Shown here: piece by piece, positions 49,405 through 62,086 of the stretch
Position numbering within the stretch: position 1 is the first letter of the stretch
Layout: each line of letters starts with the position of its first letter
Assembly (NCBI RefSeq): GCF_033439725.1
Contig: NW_026944391.1
Span: 186,001-250,000, forward strand
Origin: Neurospora tetraspora
Taxonomy: Eukaryota; Ascomycota; Sordariomycetes; Sordariales; Sordariaceae
Length of the DNA: 64,000 nt
Direction: 5' to 3'
The notes under the pieces: generated by a model
What the model saw: the letters and a program-made list of their open reading frames with translations, nothing else
What the model was told of the DNA's origin: nothing
The model's database searches: none
Made by a program: the position numbers and the translations under genes

Positions 49405-50182
49405 TGTCGGAAGGTATCGATCGACGAAGGTTAGAATAGTATTAAAGTTAGAAAGAGGATAAATAATAAAGTAAATATCGCCGTCGCTTTGGAGGTTGAT
49501 GAAAATGGTAGCTTGGTAAGCGTTGGAGAGTATTGGGGTATATATGCGTATACAGCGTTTAAAGACGAATAGAATAGTATATAAAATATATAAATAAGTA
49601 GTAGATTGGTAGAGATATTAATAAGTATCTCTGATGAGTTATATTTTGCTTCCTTGAAGGTTCCTCCTTTTTTATAGATATTTTGAGTCCCACAAAAACC
49701 CAGTGACAAAACCAAAGCTATCTTCGGAATCGGCATTTCTAGTTCATTTAAACGGTACTTCGTTTGGTTCTGTACGTCAACTGTGGAGTCCGGAATTTGG
49801 ATCCGAAGCCCGAAGTCTTCCTCGACTTTTTTTCTTCATTTCAACTCTATATAGTCGTTATATAACGAAACCGTTTATACTATTATGACCGTTATGGTTT
49901 CCTTATTGTAATGATGGTACGTATGGCTTCGTACGACTGACATTGAGGCCGGAAATCGACTGCGAAGGTCGAAGGTCTGGATTTCTTTCGGATTTTCTTC
50001 CGGATTTTATTCAAGGGTAATCCCTGTAGTCCACCGGGCCTATTCTCCGGACCGGAATTTTACTCCGGTTATATATTTTATATTTATATATAAAAATATA
50101 AAATATATTATATTATACTTCATTGTATAAAAGACCCGTAAATCCGTTATAAGTCTATTAATATATATATATATATATAACA
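49405..50182 (-). repeat. LTR copy, inverted relative to 28970-29915
   Basis: Reverse complement of the solo LTR near 29 kb over about 780 bp, without the 160-bp insert. Reads TGTCGGAAGG at the left and ATATAACA at the right. Flanking pentamers do not match, so it could be one LTR of a larger or truncated element. Confidence 0.75.
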
Positions 50183-50522
50183 GAAAAGTTTAAACTCTTA
50201 TTATATTAAAGAGAAAATTAATTATATAAAAACTCTTCGTATTATAATATTGTATTATAATCTGTATTATTATTTATTTATAATAATATTTTCGTCCTTT
50301 ATATAATAATATTTTTATATATTATTATTTATATATTATAAAAATATAAAAATATATATATATAAGGTAAAAAGGTAATAAATACCAAAAACCTTTAGTA
50401 TGGGGATTTATAGTAACTAGGCTACGAAAGTCCGTACAACCCATATATAAATGTAATAATTTGTATATATATATAAGGTAAACAAGATAATAAATACCAA
50501 GACCTTTAATATATGAAAATCT

Positions 50523-50558
<36 letters not shown>

Positions 50559-50570
50559 AGATAAAAACCC
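50183..50570. repeat. AT-rich tract with two tandem units
   Basis: Long (TA)n runs and two related units of about 110-120 bp, each containing AAGGTAA and AATAAATACCAA..ACCTTTA. No gene. It may include LTR sequence of the adjacent copia element. Confidence 0.45.
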
Positions 50571-50955
50571 TATTTTTCTTCTAAACCAATCTTAGTTCGC
50601 CAGTCTGATAAATCTTTATTATCGGTTGGCTTTGTTAAATTATCAGCCAGTTGATCTTTAGTTGAAATATATAATATTTTAGCCTTATTATTATTTACAG
50701 CTTCCCTTATAAAATGATAGCGTATATCTATTTAGAACGCTTATAAAATTCGGGATTATTCGCTAGTTTTAAAGCGGCTGTATTATCCTCGTGTATAGGG
50801 GGTATAAGGCGTGGAGTATTTATTATATTTATTAATAATTTATTAAATGATTCTAAAGTTGAATTTAAATATAATAATTCCTTTATAGCTTCCGTTAAAG
50901 CCATATATTCAGCCTCACACGTAGATAAAGCTACGGGTTTTTGAAGGCCAGTTTT

Positions 50956-51363
50956 TCAAGAAATTATATTATTTCCAAGGGTAAATAAATACCCAGTAGT
51001 AGACCTTCTAGAGTCTAAGCAATTAGCGTAATCGTTATTACAATAACCTTTTAATATAAGATTATTATTATATTTATTCTTATAGGTTGTTCCTAATTTT
51101 GGGAATTTATTTAAATAACCAAAAATTTGATCAACTGCTTTAAAATAGTCTTTACTAGGATTACTAACATATTTTTCAGTATATTGGACTAGGAAGGCTA
51201 AATCAGGCCTGGTTTTTAAAGCTAAATATAATAAAGAACTAATATATTGTTGATATTCTTTTATTTCTTCTTTTGAAGCTTGGCCTTTATTTTTAAATAA
51301 TTTAACCTTAATTATTGGTATAGAAACCGGATTCATATCCGTTTTATTACATTCTTCACGCAT
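50956..51363 (-). pseudogene. Copia RT/RNase H fragment
   Basis: A 135-codon open stretch. YISSLLYLALKTRPDLAFLV is the conserved RT thumb segment and GYCNNDYANCLDSRRSTTGY the start of RNase H (NNDYAN for SDADWA). The frame is cut at both ends by stop codons from the full pol. Confidence 0.85.
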
Positions 51364-52149
51364 TTTCTTGGTATATTTTGATCGGTATAAATGAATAGAA
51401 TTATTATTTCTACTTATTATTATTTCTATACCCAGAAAAGTATTAACTTCTCCAAGGGCTCGAAGCTTTAAACTTTTAGTAGCTTCTCCTACTACTTTAT
51501 TGATAGTAGTATAATTAGGGCCTATTATTATTAAATCGTCAACGTAACAAAGTATAATAATATTTCATTTATTATTTATAAATACACCGTCGTCGAAGGG
51601 GAAAACTTCGAAACCAAGGGTCTTTAAAACCTTAGTTAAATATTTATACTAAAGTCTAGGGCTTTATTTTAAACTATATAAGGCTTTCTTTAATTTACAT
51701 ACTTTATTAGGTAATAAATTATTATAATAACTAATAGGGGGAATAGCGTATATATTTTTATTAATATAAGCGTCAATAAAAGCGTTTTTAACGTCGAATT
51801 GTAATAATTCCCAGCCATTGGTAATAGCTATGATAAAGAATATTCTATAAGTTTCTGGCCTGTAAACGGTAGAAAAGGTTTCTAGAAAGTCTGAGCCTTC
51901 TACTTAATTAAAACCTTGTACTACCCAACGGCTTTTTGAATTTATATTCTTCTTCAATACTAGTATTATTACTAGTATTATTATTATAATTATTATTATA
52001 ATTGTTATTAATAATATTATTATTATTATTCTGGTTATTATTTTTACTAGTATTTTTATAGTATAATGATTTATGGGTTTTAATTTATATACCCATCTAC
52101 CCCCTAGAGCTTTTCTATTATAAGGTAGGTCTACTATCTCCCAAGTATC

Positions 52150-52629
52150 TTAGCTTTCCAGTTCTTCTACTTCTATATTCATAGAATTTATCCACTTTTT
52201 ACTATAGGGACTCGCGATAGCCTGTTTATAAGTAGAAGGTTCTTCAATATTATTAAGGTTATTAATAATATTAAGGATAGAATTGTGTATATGGTTTATA
52301 GACTGGAATTCTTTATAATATTCCCTATTCTTCCTCGGTATTACTCCGCGTAGATTTTCTGTAATATTTTTATTTGGAAAGTTATCACTAGAATCGATAA
52401 TTCTTAGTGAACGGCGTAGACCTTGGTTATAATAATGATTGTCAATTTTTTGATTATTATTATTATTATTTTTATTAATAATATTATTCTTCTTAATAAT
52501 ATTATTATTTGAATTATTATTTAATTCAATTTCAAAATCTAAAATTACTTCTTTATTATTTTTATTAATAATTTTTTCAAATAATTCTTCTAAATTATTT
52601 ACACTAGGATTATTATTACTAGTATTCAA
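52150..52629 (-). pseudogene. Copia integrase-RT linker and RT N-terminus
   Basis: 159 open codons. The first 60 or so are an Asn-rich linker, followed by LRRSLRIIDSSDNFP, the usual basic end of the integrase linker, and PSTYKQAIASPYSKKWINSM, the canonical start of copia reverse transcriptase. Truncated by stops on both sides. Confidence 0.85.
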
Positions 52630-53826
52630 AGTGGATTTATTTAAAGTATTATAGTTTTGACCTTCTAATACTTTAATATCTCGTACCCAAAATCCCCTAT
52701 TCTTTTGGAAACTATAGATTTTATAATTATAATTATTTTCCCCAAAGCCTACTAAAATTGCTTTTTCGGCTTAGGGTCCTAGTTTAGAGATATTAGGTCC
52801 CTTTAATTTATAATAAACTATAGATCCCTATATTTTAATATTATTTATATTAGGTTTTTCTTTATATTTTAATTTATAGGATGTTTTAAACCTTATAGAA
52901 GTATAGGGGGTTCTATTATATAAATAAGCGGCCGTTATTAAAACTTCTCCCCAAAAATATTTAAATAAATGAGCATTTAATAATAAGGCTTTTACTTTTT
53001 CTAATAAAGTCCTATTTATTCTTTCAAGAAAACCATTTTATTCCTTAATATAAAGAGCATTTGATTAATATATTATTCCTTTATAATTAAAAAGAAGTTT
53101 AATTCTTTTATTTATATATTCAATACTATTATTTAATTGAAATATTTTAATCCTTTTATTATAAATATTTCCTTCCTTATTTATAAAGGTATTAATCGCT
53201 TTATATACTTCTTCCTTATCCTTTAATATGGTTATTTCTAAATAACGAATAGCCTTATTAATAAAGGTAATAAAATATTTATAATTATTATAGGTTTTTA
53301 TAGTAAATAGACTACATAGGTTACTACTAACTTTATCTAAATAATTATTATTATATTTAATAGTATTGATTTTAATATTTTTATTCTTCTTATTAATTAT
53401 TTTTATTTGGTAGTAAATAGGATATTCTTTATCAATATCCTTATTATAAATGTAAGAAGTAATCGTATTTTTAAAAATATTTCTAATATTATTATTACCA
53501 CAATGACCAAAACGTTGGTATAATATATTTAAATCAATCGATTTATTATTGACAATATTATTATTTTAATTAATATTATTTTTAATAGTATTATTTTTAA
53601 TACTATTTTTAATACGATTTTTTTTTATTAATACTATATAAACTTATAGTATTTATATCGCCTTTAAATTGTCGATTTGATAGTATTATAATTTCAACGG
53701 GTAGAAAGTATAAACCGTTAATTTATTCACCAATACTAATAGTATTTGATCCATTTTGAAGATATATATTATATTTATTTATTATATTATAATAATCTCC
53801 TTCTAATGCAGAATTGCTTATAATAT

Positions 53827-54366
53827 TTATACCCAATTCTGGCATATAGTAACAATCTTTAAAAGCATTTTCTCATTAGAATTTTTAAAATATATATATA
53901 CATTTCCGATTCCTAATATAGACCTTTTCGTGGCCTTACCCCAAGAAACTTCCTTTTTAACTTCTTTAAAAGTATAAAAGTATTCCTTATTCGAAATTAC
54001 ATGAACTGCTGAACCAGAATCTATTATAAAAATATTTTTATAGTTATTTTCATCGATTTTATTAAACGTAGCCTTATAGTACAATTTAGGAAGGCGATTA
54101 AATAACCGTTTTATTCCATATCCTAAGACTTTACTATAATTAGCTTCTAATCCTTTTTTCGAATCATTTTTAATAATAATATTAATATTCGGGGTATAAG
54201 GGGTAATTTTATTTACCATATTAATATGTTCGAAAATATCGTCTTTAGAATTGTCTTCAACGATTTCTTCAATTCTAGAATTATTAGAAATTTCTAAATT
54301 AGAAAAATCTATAATATCCGAATTTTCTTCAGAATCCAGTAAATCTTCAGGGGTTTTTTCTATCAA
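53827..54366 (-). pseudogene. Copia gag-protease fragment
   Basis: 179 open codons. An acidic, low-complexity gag tail (residues 1-55) is followed by the protease motif FIIDSGSAVHVISN, matching DSGA-type copia aspartic proteases with Ser in place of Ala. The downstream GNVYIYF part resembles the flap region. No zinc knuckle is visible. Confidence 0.8.
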
Positions 54367-54419
54367 AATATTAATATCTTCTTCCCTTTCTTTCTTTGCT
54401 GGATTTTCTGGCTTTTTCC

Positions 54420-56458
54420 AATAGTATTATCTCAACATATAGTAATACTTTCTTGGTATTGAGGTAACTGAAATACGTAAATCTAATATTTCTATTCTAT
54501 TTACCTAAGGCAGCTGCAACTAAGTAGCTAACTCTACTCCCCTCGCTTCCTTTTTAAAGGTTTGACAATCCTCCCGCTTCTAGTTACCGCTAGCAGTACT
54601 AACGAAAGTACTAACGAACGTATTATAGTACGCTTCTTGCGGGTAGGTTATTCGTCAGGGCTTAAGGAAGCAAGAGGGTCGCTTAAAGGGGCCGCTTAAA
54701 CTGCAAGAACTCGAACTACAATAGCTTTAATCAAATTATATAAAGCAAAAGGGTCTAACGAGGAGGGTAATTCTAGTCTCGGTACTTGCACCTCGATAGT
54801 AGAGCTTATAGTAGAAGTTTTACTAGCACTTTCCTTACCCGTACTAACCATCGACTATCTCGAACTAGGACTACCGCCGGCGGAGGGATAGCTTTAGTAT
54901 TTAATTACTTTTTACCTTCTTTACCCCCTTTTCTATTACTTTCCCCTTCCCCTTCCCCTTTATAGCGGGCTAACGCTCTATATCGTTATTAGGGACCTAC
55001 TTATCTTTAGGGAATTCAATTATACTATTCTTTAGCCGTCCCCTAGTTCTATTAGTAATCTTGGGGTTTTTAATACGTATATAAGGATTACGCTCGCTTA
55101 TTGGTAGCCGGGTATAATAACGATAATAAATATCCTAATAGCTAAGTTACTTCTTACTTTCGAATTTCTATAATATTTTATAATAATAAGGAATACTGTA
55201 TTATTTTTTTATAATATAATTACAAAGCCCCAAATCCCTTACTAGCCTTCTTCCTATATTTAAGGGCAATCCAAACTACGCAATACGTAATTAGTAACGA
55301 AGAAGGTTAAAATAACGGTAAGTAACCCGTTAAAGTAAATTATTTAATATGTAGAGCCTTAAATTAGTAAATTCCACTCGTATTTTGACATTTTAATTAG
55401 CGACCTCTTTTATCCATTATCGACCTTTTCGATGAACTATAGTGTAAATAGAATTGAATAAAATTATTAAATTACTTTTGCTATTAATTAGGAAACCCTT
55501 TATCGGGTAATTTATTGACTCGTTAAGAAAAGTAACTACCAAGTTAAAGTTTCGGTATTAGGAGCTATAATAACGTACTTATTAGTAGCGATAAAATATA
55601 TAAATATTTTATAAGTATGATAATATTTTCCGTTAATTAGTAAAGTTAATAATTAATTATTTCTATCGCTATATAAACGTAGCTTCGTTTAATATAAAGA
55701 GGATTATTTTTTAGAATTTAAAGAGCTTATAGTAAAAATATTCAAAGACTTTTAGTAAGCGTAAGGTCACAGTAGTATTATCCTCTTCCCCTATTATTCT
55801 AGCCGTCTATAGGATTATTTTATCGGCTTAATTAAAATCAATAAGCTTTCGTTCGTCCTTATTAAAATCGCTATCCTCGTTATTAATACGCTTCTACTTC
55901 TTTTTTTTACCTATAAAAGGACGTTACGGTTAATATAAAAGATATAAATTTATTATTAAGCGTTTAGGAATACTACTGTAAGAATTATTTTCAATTAGTT
56001 ATTAAAATTTATAATAATAACTTTGAATTTAATTACGCCAATTTTACGACGTGATTAATTAAAAGTATTAGCCAACCAACTAAAACCTTTAACCATTTTA
56101 TTATCGATTAGACCGAAGGCAATAAAAAAGTTTAAATTAATACTCGTTATACTAATAACGATAGTAAGGAGGTAACTATATTTATAAATACTGTAAATAT
56201 TTAATTATATTAATAAAAAATAAGTAACCTTACCGATTAATCTTATAAGTATTAACCCAAATACTTTAAGTAGCGCTTCTATTATCCTAAAGAGGGTAGC
56301 TAGACCTATATAATACTAAATAAACGATTAGGATCGTCTTTAGACTATTCAACGACGTAGTAAATACTAGCCTCGTTAACAATTTTAATAAGGGCTACCG
56401 TAGCCTTGTAATTACTACGCTACGTCTTTTTAATACACTAACGCTAATTATTAATATC

Positions 56459-56499
<41 letters not shown>

Positions 56500-57090
56500 T
56501 TTAAATTCGTATTAAATAATAATTAAAATATCTCGCGGCCTAATACCGGGCTAGTAAAATAACGTAATAACCCTCCTATATACTTTTACATCCCGCTTAT
56601 AATATTAAAAGTAAGTAGAATTATATAATAATAGCCTATAATTATATTTTTAATAATTAGGGTCGGTAGAAAGTCGATAAATCTATTTCTAAATATTCGT
56701 TTTAAGGGCAATAACTAACCCTATCTATTTACAATTATACTTCCAACTTCTAATCTTTCTAAATTTAGCGGTAGAGAGACGAAATTATTTATAGCGGTTA
56801 CACTTTAGGCAATAGTACGTTAGCTCTCCCTTTCGGTAATTGGCCGCTTATATACAGTTAAAAGCTACCTTATATTGTTACCCCTATTTATTAAGAACTT
56901 CCTATATTACTTTTACCGTCTCGAATAATTAGGGTATAATATCTTCGGTCGTTAGGTTAGGTATTATAAATAGCCTATAGCCACTAGTATCAAAACCCCC
57001 ATCGTCGTCTTCAAAATTAATAGAACTACTATCAACCTCATCCGAATCCTCATCGTTACTAGAGTAGTCCGAATCGCTTTATTCAACCTA
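54420..57090. other. RIP-mutated repeat DNA without readable genes
   Basis: AT-rich, stop-rich DNA. An (AT)n run lies at 56461-56496. I could not assign these 2.7 kb to a family; CG dinucleotides remain common whereas CA and TG are scarce, as in the other RIP-treated stretches. Confidence 0.45.
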
Positions 57091-57285
57091 CTAAGCGGAG
57101 GTAGGCGCAGGATTGGCCACGGGAGCGGGATTAACTATAGGAGCGGCGGGATTAGCAACGGGATTGGCCACTGGAGCGGGAGCAGGTACGGGAGCGGGCG
57201 ATATAGGAGCAAGTTCGTCTCTACTAGTAATATAGTACGAGCTAGAATCACTATTAATTTCGATGGCCGATATGCTATTAAGCAA
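57091..57285 (-). pseudogene. Pro/Ala-repeat fragment, possible gag remnant
   Basis: 64 open codons on the minus strand ending in PVPAPAPVANPVANPAAP-type repeats. GC-rich within AT-rich DNA and low in CA/TG dinucleotides. Proline-rich N-termini occur in some retroelement gags, but nothing diagnostic is present. Confidence 0.35.
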
Positions 57286-57506
57286 ATGGGGTTAATGAAT
57301 AAACTAGTATATTGCAGCGAGTATACTAACGTTAAAATCGTATTAATACGAGCTATTTTAGTAGAAATGTAATAGGTTATTATAGTGGTTTATACGGTCT
57401 CATTAATTGCGTTGTAAAGAAATCACGCATCTTACGATAGCTGTAAATCGCTAAATTAAACGTGTTGTGTGTAGTTTTATTAGGGTTAGGGATTATTGTG
57501 ACACTG

Positions 57507-57590
57507 CCCGCGGGGGAATATTAGGGTACGGTTTACTATACGGGTAGTGACACTGCCCGCGGAGAAAAGTGATACTGCCCGCCGAGCAAG
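57507..57590. repeat. Three GC-rich 17-bp repeats
   Basis: GTGACACTGCCCGCGGG, GTGACACTGCCCGCGGA and GTGATACTGCCCGCCGA occur within 80 bases in direct orientation, in otherwise AT-rich sequence. Function unknown; they may belong to an LTR. Confidence 0.7.
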
Positions 57591-58135
57591 TCTCATGTAT
57601 TTAATTAAAAAATTCTTGGACTAGAGGGCAAAAAAAGTGTAGATGTATGTGCTATAGAGAAAAGACTAGAAAGGGAAAAGGACTGTGGAGGGCTAGAAAT
57701 ACAGGAAAGGTGTGAGGGCATAGACCCACACGATAAAATAAGGGAAGGGTAGGGATATAAACCCACCCGACAACACGCCACCGTAGCCCGAAACAGCTTT
57801 CAAGGACCTTTAGTATCATAAGTAAACAAACAATAAAACTATAGTATTAAAAATATTCTCAATCACCCTAAGGAACCTTCCTAACTTCCAAGCCCAATAT
57901 TAATACAAATCTACCATACTTATCTACTTTTAAGGGCTTCGTCAAGCCGTCTACAATTATCTCCTCTCCTTTAATATATATAATATTAAATTCCTATGCC
58001 TCGACGTTTTCAATAATCTATTTAAACCTAATATCCATACACTTATTCCTTCCGGGCACTTTTCGATTTAATACCCTATCTCTAGTATTCTTACTATCCG
58101 TATAATAAACCTATATTAATTTTAATTCTTATTAC
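57591..58135 (-). mobile_element. Copia fragment: LTR plus pol end, minus orientation
   Basis: On the minus strand 57767 reads TGTTGTCGGGTGGGTTTATA, an LTR start, preceded by the tract GGGCTACGGTGGCG that occupies the polypurine-tract position. To its right, in minus orientation, are the pol end and RNase H end (homologous to 59090-59210 in plus orientation). Truncated at about 58135. Confidence 0.6.
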
Positions 58136-58139
58136 CTAT

Positions 58140-59450
58140 TTTAAAGGATTTAAATTTCGAACCCGTAAACTTTAATATATACCTATTTAATAATAAGATG
58201 AAGGGAATGTTACTAATATTATATATAAATAACCTCCTAATGATAGTACTCTCTACAACCGTAATTTTTGAAATTAGAGATTAATTACTTAAATATTTTA
58301 AATTAAAATATATAGGGGAGATTAAAACCTTTTTAGGTTTCGATATTGTAAGGAATCGGGAAGAGAGGATAATATTTATATTATAACCTAAATATATAAG
58401 GTCGTTAATAAGGGAGTTTAATTATAAAAATTTATACGGATTTAATACGTTATAGCCGTAAAATATTGAAGTGGGGGATTATAAAATTAGAGGATTAATT
58501 AAATATTAGAAAATATATATTAAAGAAACGGTCGGGTTTAATTATTTATTAATAAGAATACGACCAAATATTATATTTACTATTGAGACATTTTATAAAA
58601 TTAATACTATACCTACAACTAGCTCCCAAACTATAATCAAATACCTATTTCGATATCTAATTAAAAATACGGATATAGGCATTATTCTAAAAAGATAAAT
58701 ATCTCTAAAAAATGTATAAATAGGGGCATTCGGGGATACCTTATATATAAATAGTTTAATTACTCGATATAATAGTAGTAGTTATATTGTATTTACTATT
58801 AGAAGACCGGTATATTAGAAATTAATGAAGTAAACCTTTATAACAACGAGTATAATAGAAGTAGAAATTACAAATCTAATACTAATGACAAAATTTCGAT
58901 AATAAATTACGTATATAATAAACGAATTAAGTCATATACAAATACCTCTAAAGGTTCTATATACGGATAATGAGAATAGTAGAAATAGGGTTTAAAATCC
59001 TCGTAACCCTAGAAGGAACCGCTATATAAATATTCGGTTTAAATGAATTATTACATAAATTGAAGAAAAGGTAATCAAAATTATATATATTAGAAGGGAA
59101 GATATAATTATAGACGGATTAACGAAGTCTTTAAAGGCGGACAAGCATATAAAATTTATTGAACTACTAGGACTAAAAGAAAGGACTATTCCTTAGGTTT
59201 AAGGAGAACTCAATACTATATATATTTTATTTATCTACTCGTAATAAGTCTCCAAAAGCCGTTTCGGGCTACGGGGGCATATTGTAGTAGGGTTTGTCCT
59301 ACCCCCTTGCTATTTACTAATATTATCTTCTATTATATAGACCCAATTAGCCCGCAATATTATGTATTTTAACCCTCTATATTTCGTTTCCTTTCTTATC
59401 TTCCTAACTGAGTAAAATTAATACACTTCTTGTGCCCACGAGTCCAAGAT
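58140..59450 (+). mobile_element. Copia pol fragment and 3' LTR, plus orientation
   Basis: Plus frames with scattered stops read TFLGFDIV near 58330, an RNase H segment, DIIIDGLTKSLKADKHIKF near 59100 and the pol end near 59195. GGGCTACGGGGGCAT then forms the polypurine tract, and the LTR runs from about 59275. It meets the previous fragment head to head, so the two form a long, diverged inverted repeat. Confidence 0.68.
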
Positions 59451-61986
59451 TAATACCCATATAAACTTTATAGTCCGGTAGCCATAGTATTTTAATATTA
59501 TAGAATTTAATTTTACTATTATTAAACTTCGTAGTAATGGAATAGGTATATCGTTTTTAGAATATAAAAATTATACGAATCTGACGATCCTTTATAATAT
59601 TATAACTTAAAAAAAGCTGCGTACTCCTCCTAACTCTTTAAATTTAAAATAGGTAGCTAACTATTCTTTAATTTCATTTACAATATTAATAATTAATATA
59701 GTAATAAGGAAGTTATTAACGTAGAAGGTTAGTATTACGCCTAGTTTCGTATTGAGAAACTCTATCTACACGTAGATAAAACTCTATCTACACGTGGATC
59801 CACTTTTTTCATATATAAATCCCTAACCCTCCCGCCCCGCACCTTTCGACAATCGATAATTTCTACAATCGTATAATCTTTATGTAGAACCTTAATACTA
59901 GTAAAATCCTTCGAATTAATGTAAATACCTTCCTTAGAGAAGACCTAATTATGAAGAAGGATTTAATCCGTAATAGGGAAGGTAATATTATTAAATATTA
60001 CGTTATTTTTTCCAACTAAACTATCGATAAAATTAATAAGGTTTTTAATAATAGCTATTAAATCTAGATTATGGTTGACGGTAAAATCTTATAACTTTAG
60101 CTTTAATAATAAACGGTTATATCTCCTCCCTAGTATATCGTTAAGAAATTATAGGAGATAACCGTTATACTATTACTCTCTCTAGAAGCTACTCTAGTAC
60201 CTTCAACCGCTCCAATACCTTCAATTACTCTAATTCCCTAGAACCCTCTAATTCTCTTAATAACGTTGCTAGTACCTCTAGCTCCCCAACATTAATAGGC
60301 TCTAACCTCCCTAGTACTAATTCTAAAACCCTTGAATTAATAGTCTCTAATCCCTAAATCTTAACAATATACTCCTTCGTCTCCAAACCTTCTTCAATAA
60401 ATAGATATTAAGTCCTCAATAAAAAAAGACGAAGACGATAGATATAATAATAACCTCGTAGACTTGCAGGATTTTAATAAAAAGGATCCTATACCCCGTA
60501 ATCGATGCGATGCTTCTAAAGACCATAAATTAATAATATATACTATATTAAGTACTCCCTTACCTAATATATTGTAGAACCCCGCGTCGGTAGCGCATTT
60601 ACTTCCTATAGGTACCCCAAACCGCAACCGAACGCAATAATATACTCCTCCTTTAACTATACGAATTAATAAATTGCAATTTTAATTAATATAATAGCCT
60701 CCAGCTCAATACCCACAGCCTCCGGCTTACTTCCGAGAACCTCCGACTTAGACGTCGGAGCCTCCGATTATACTATCTCAGCTTCCGACTTAGATTTCGG
60801 AACTTGCAACTATCCTATTCCGGCTTCCGGTCTAATAATAATCCTAGGTATAGTTAATATAGGGAAGCCAACCCTCTAGGTCCGACGTATAAGAGCCGTA
60901 GCTAGAGGTAAGCGAAGGCAGACCTCGTTGTGTAAACGCTAAACCAGTAGGATATAAGTATAGATTCTAGAAAATTAAAGATAACTAAAGCAATATTATT
61001 TAAGAATCGGGTATACTACCTAATAACTTCTATAGTATAATAAAGGGTCGTTTTATTAAACCTACTTGTATTTATTACTTTATAACTATAAAGGTCAAGT
61101 ACCATATACTATATTTAATTGTAATAAAGGTATAGCGGTTTATCCCCAAGAATTACTATATCGTACGCAAATAAGCTAATTTCGAAATATATTAATTCCT
61201 AACTATAAAAAAGTAGGTCAAAGCCTTAGAAGATCGAAAAGTCTATATATTCGTACCTAGAACCATTAATATAGACGTTCCCCCTAGTAAATAGGTATAT
61301 AATGAGAAATTTAATATCGATACTAAGGATTAAATAGCTAAAGTAAAATAGGTAATTTATAATAATTACGAAGAAAGTAATTAGGCCGTACAAGATATTT
61401 ACGTAGTGGTAGTATACTCTATTAATATTCGTCTTTTCCTAACTATTATAGCAATAAACGACTACGAATACTATTAATTCTATTTCAATACGGCCTTTCT
61501 CAATATACCTATTCCTAATAATATTAAATACTACGTTAAATAACCGACAATTCTCGAGAAAAACTATAGATAGTTATAATAATAAAAAAAGCGTTATTTA
61601 CCTATTCTTAAGGGCCTTGTATAGTTTTAAAAATTCCCCACTTTACTAATTTCAAACCCTCTGTCCAATTTTCAAAGACGCTGGATTCGTACCTATTTAC
61701 GCCGATTCCTATTTCTTTATAAATATAAAGCTAGGCGTAATATTAGTCCTCTACGTTAACGACCTCCTTATTACTGTACTAATTATTAATATTATTAATA
61801 AAGTTAACAATTTATTAACTAACTATTTTAAGTTCAAAGAATTAGGAAAGGTACGTACCTTCCTAGGATACAATATTATTAAAGATCGACAAACCCGGAC
61901 CGTCTTTATCTTACAAGAATGATATGCTCGTTTAATTATTGTAAAATTTGATAACGGTAAAATTAAATTCTATAACGTCAAAATAC
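59451..61986 (+). mobile_element. Copia 5' portion, RIP-mutated, interrupted by the SINE-like insert
   Basis: The plus strand shows a Ser/Pro/Thr/Leu-rich linker near 60170-60360 and reverse transcriptase near 61600-61990, including DAGFVPIYADSYFF, LYVNDLLIT (61750-61769; YVDD mutated to YVND) and LGKVRTFLGYNI. The frame is then cut at 61986 by the insertion at 62000. It resumes at 62836. All frames contain stops. Confidence 0.7.
60710..60840. repeat. CTCCGACTTAGA-type degenerate repeat
   Basis: CCTCCG and TTCCGACTTAGA(C/T) units recur about six times, including GACTTAGACGTCGGAG, a small palindrome. It lies inside the RIP-treated copia region and may be a linker repeat. Confidence 0.45.
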
Positions 61987-61999
61987 TATAATTACTGGA

Positions 62000-62086
62000 G
62001 GGGGGATAGCTCAGTTGGGAAGATCTGAACTTAGTTCACCTTCGGTTTCATCCGAAAGGTCGTGGGTTCGAATCCCGCTCCCCTCT
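62000..62086 (+). ncRNA. tRNA-like head with Pol III A and B boxes
   Basis: Acceptor arms GGGGGGA (62000-62006) and TCCCCTC (62079-62085) pair with one G-U. An A box TAGCTCAGTTGG (62007-62018) and a T arm GTGGG-TTCGAAT-CCCGC containing the B box GGTTCGAATCC follow tRNA consensus. The middle does not: the D stem has a mismatch (GCTC/GATC), then comes a hairpin TGAAC-TTA-GTTCA, and the anticodon-like arm TTCGG/CCGAA has a six-base loop (TTTCAT). It is 87 nt. It is thus not a canonical tRNA gene, and no amino acid is assigned. A promoter role for the retroposon is the better reading. T5 at 62098-62102 could terminate a short transcript. Confidence 0.72.

Larger units (their letters stand above)
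50571..54366 (-). mobile_element. Ty1/copia element, partly preserved
   Basis: On the minus strand the copia order is: protease (FIIDSGSAVHVISNKEYF, within 54366-53827), integrase region (poorly preserved), a poly-Asn linker and RT start (52629-52150), reverse transcriptase with an intact YVDDL near 51531-51552, and RNase H with RRSTTGYLF (51363-50956), ending near 50590. Several Trp codons have become stops, but motifs are much better preserved than in the other copies, so RIP was weak or the insertion is young. No gag and no LTR pair could be found. An AT-rich, Asn-rich coding style sets it apart. Confidence 0.8.
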
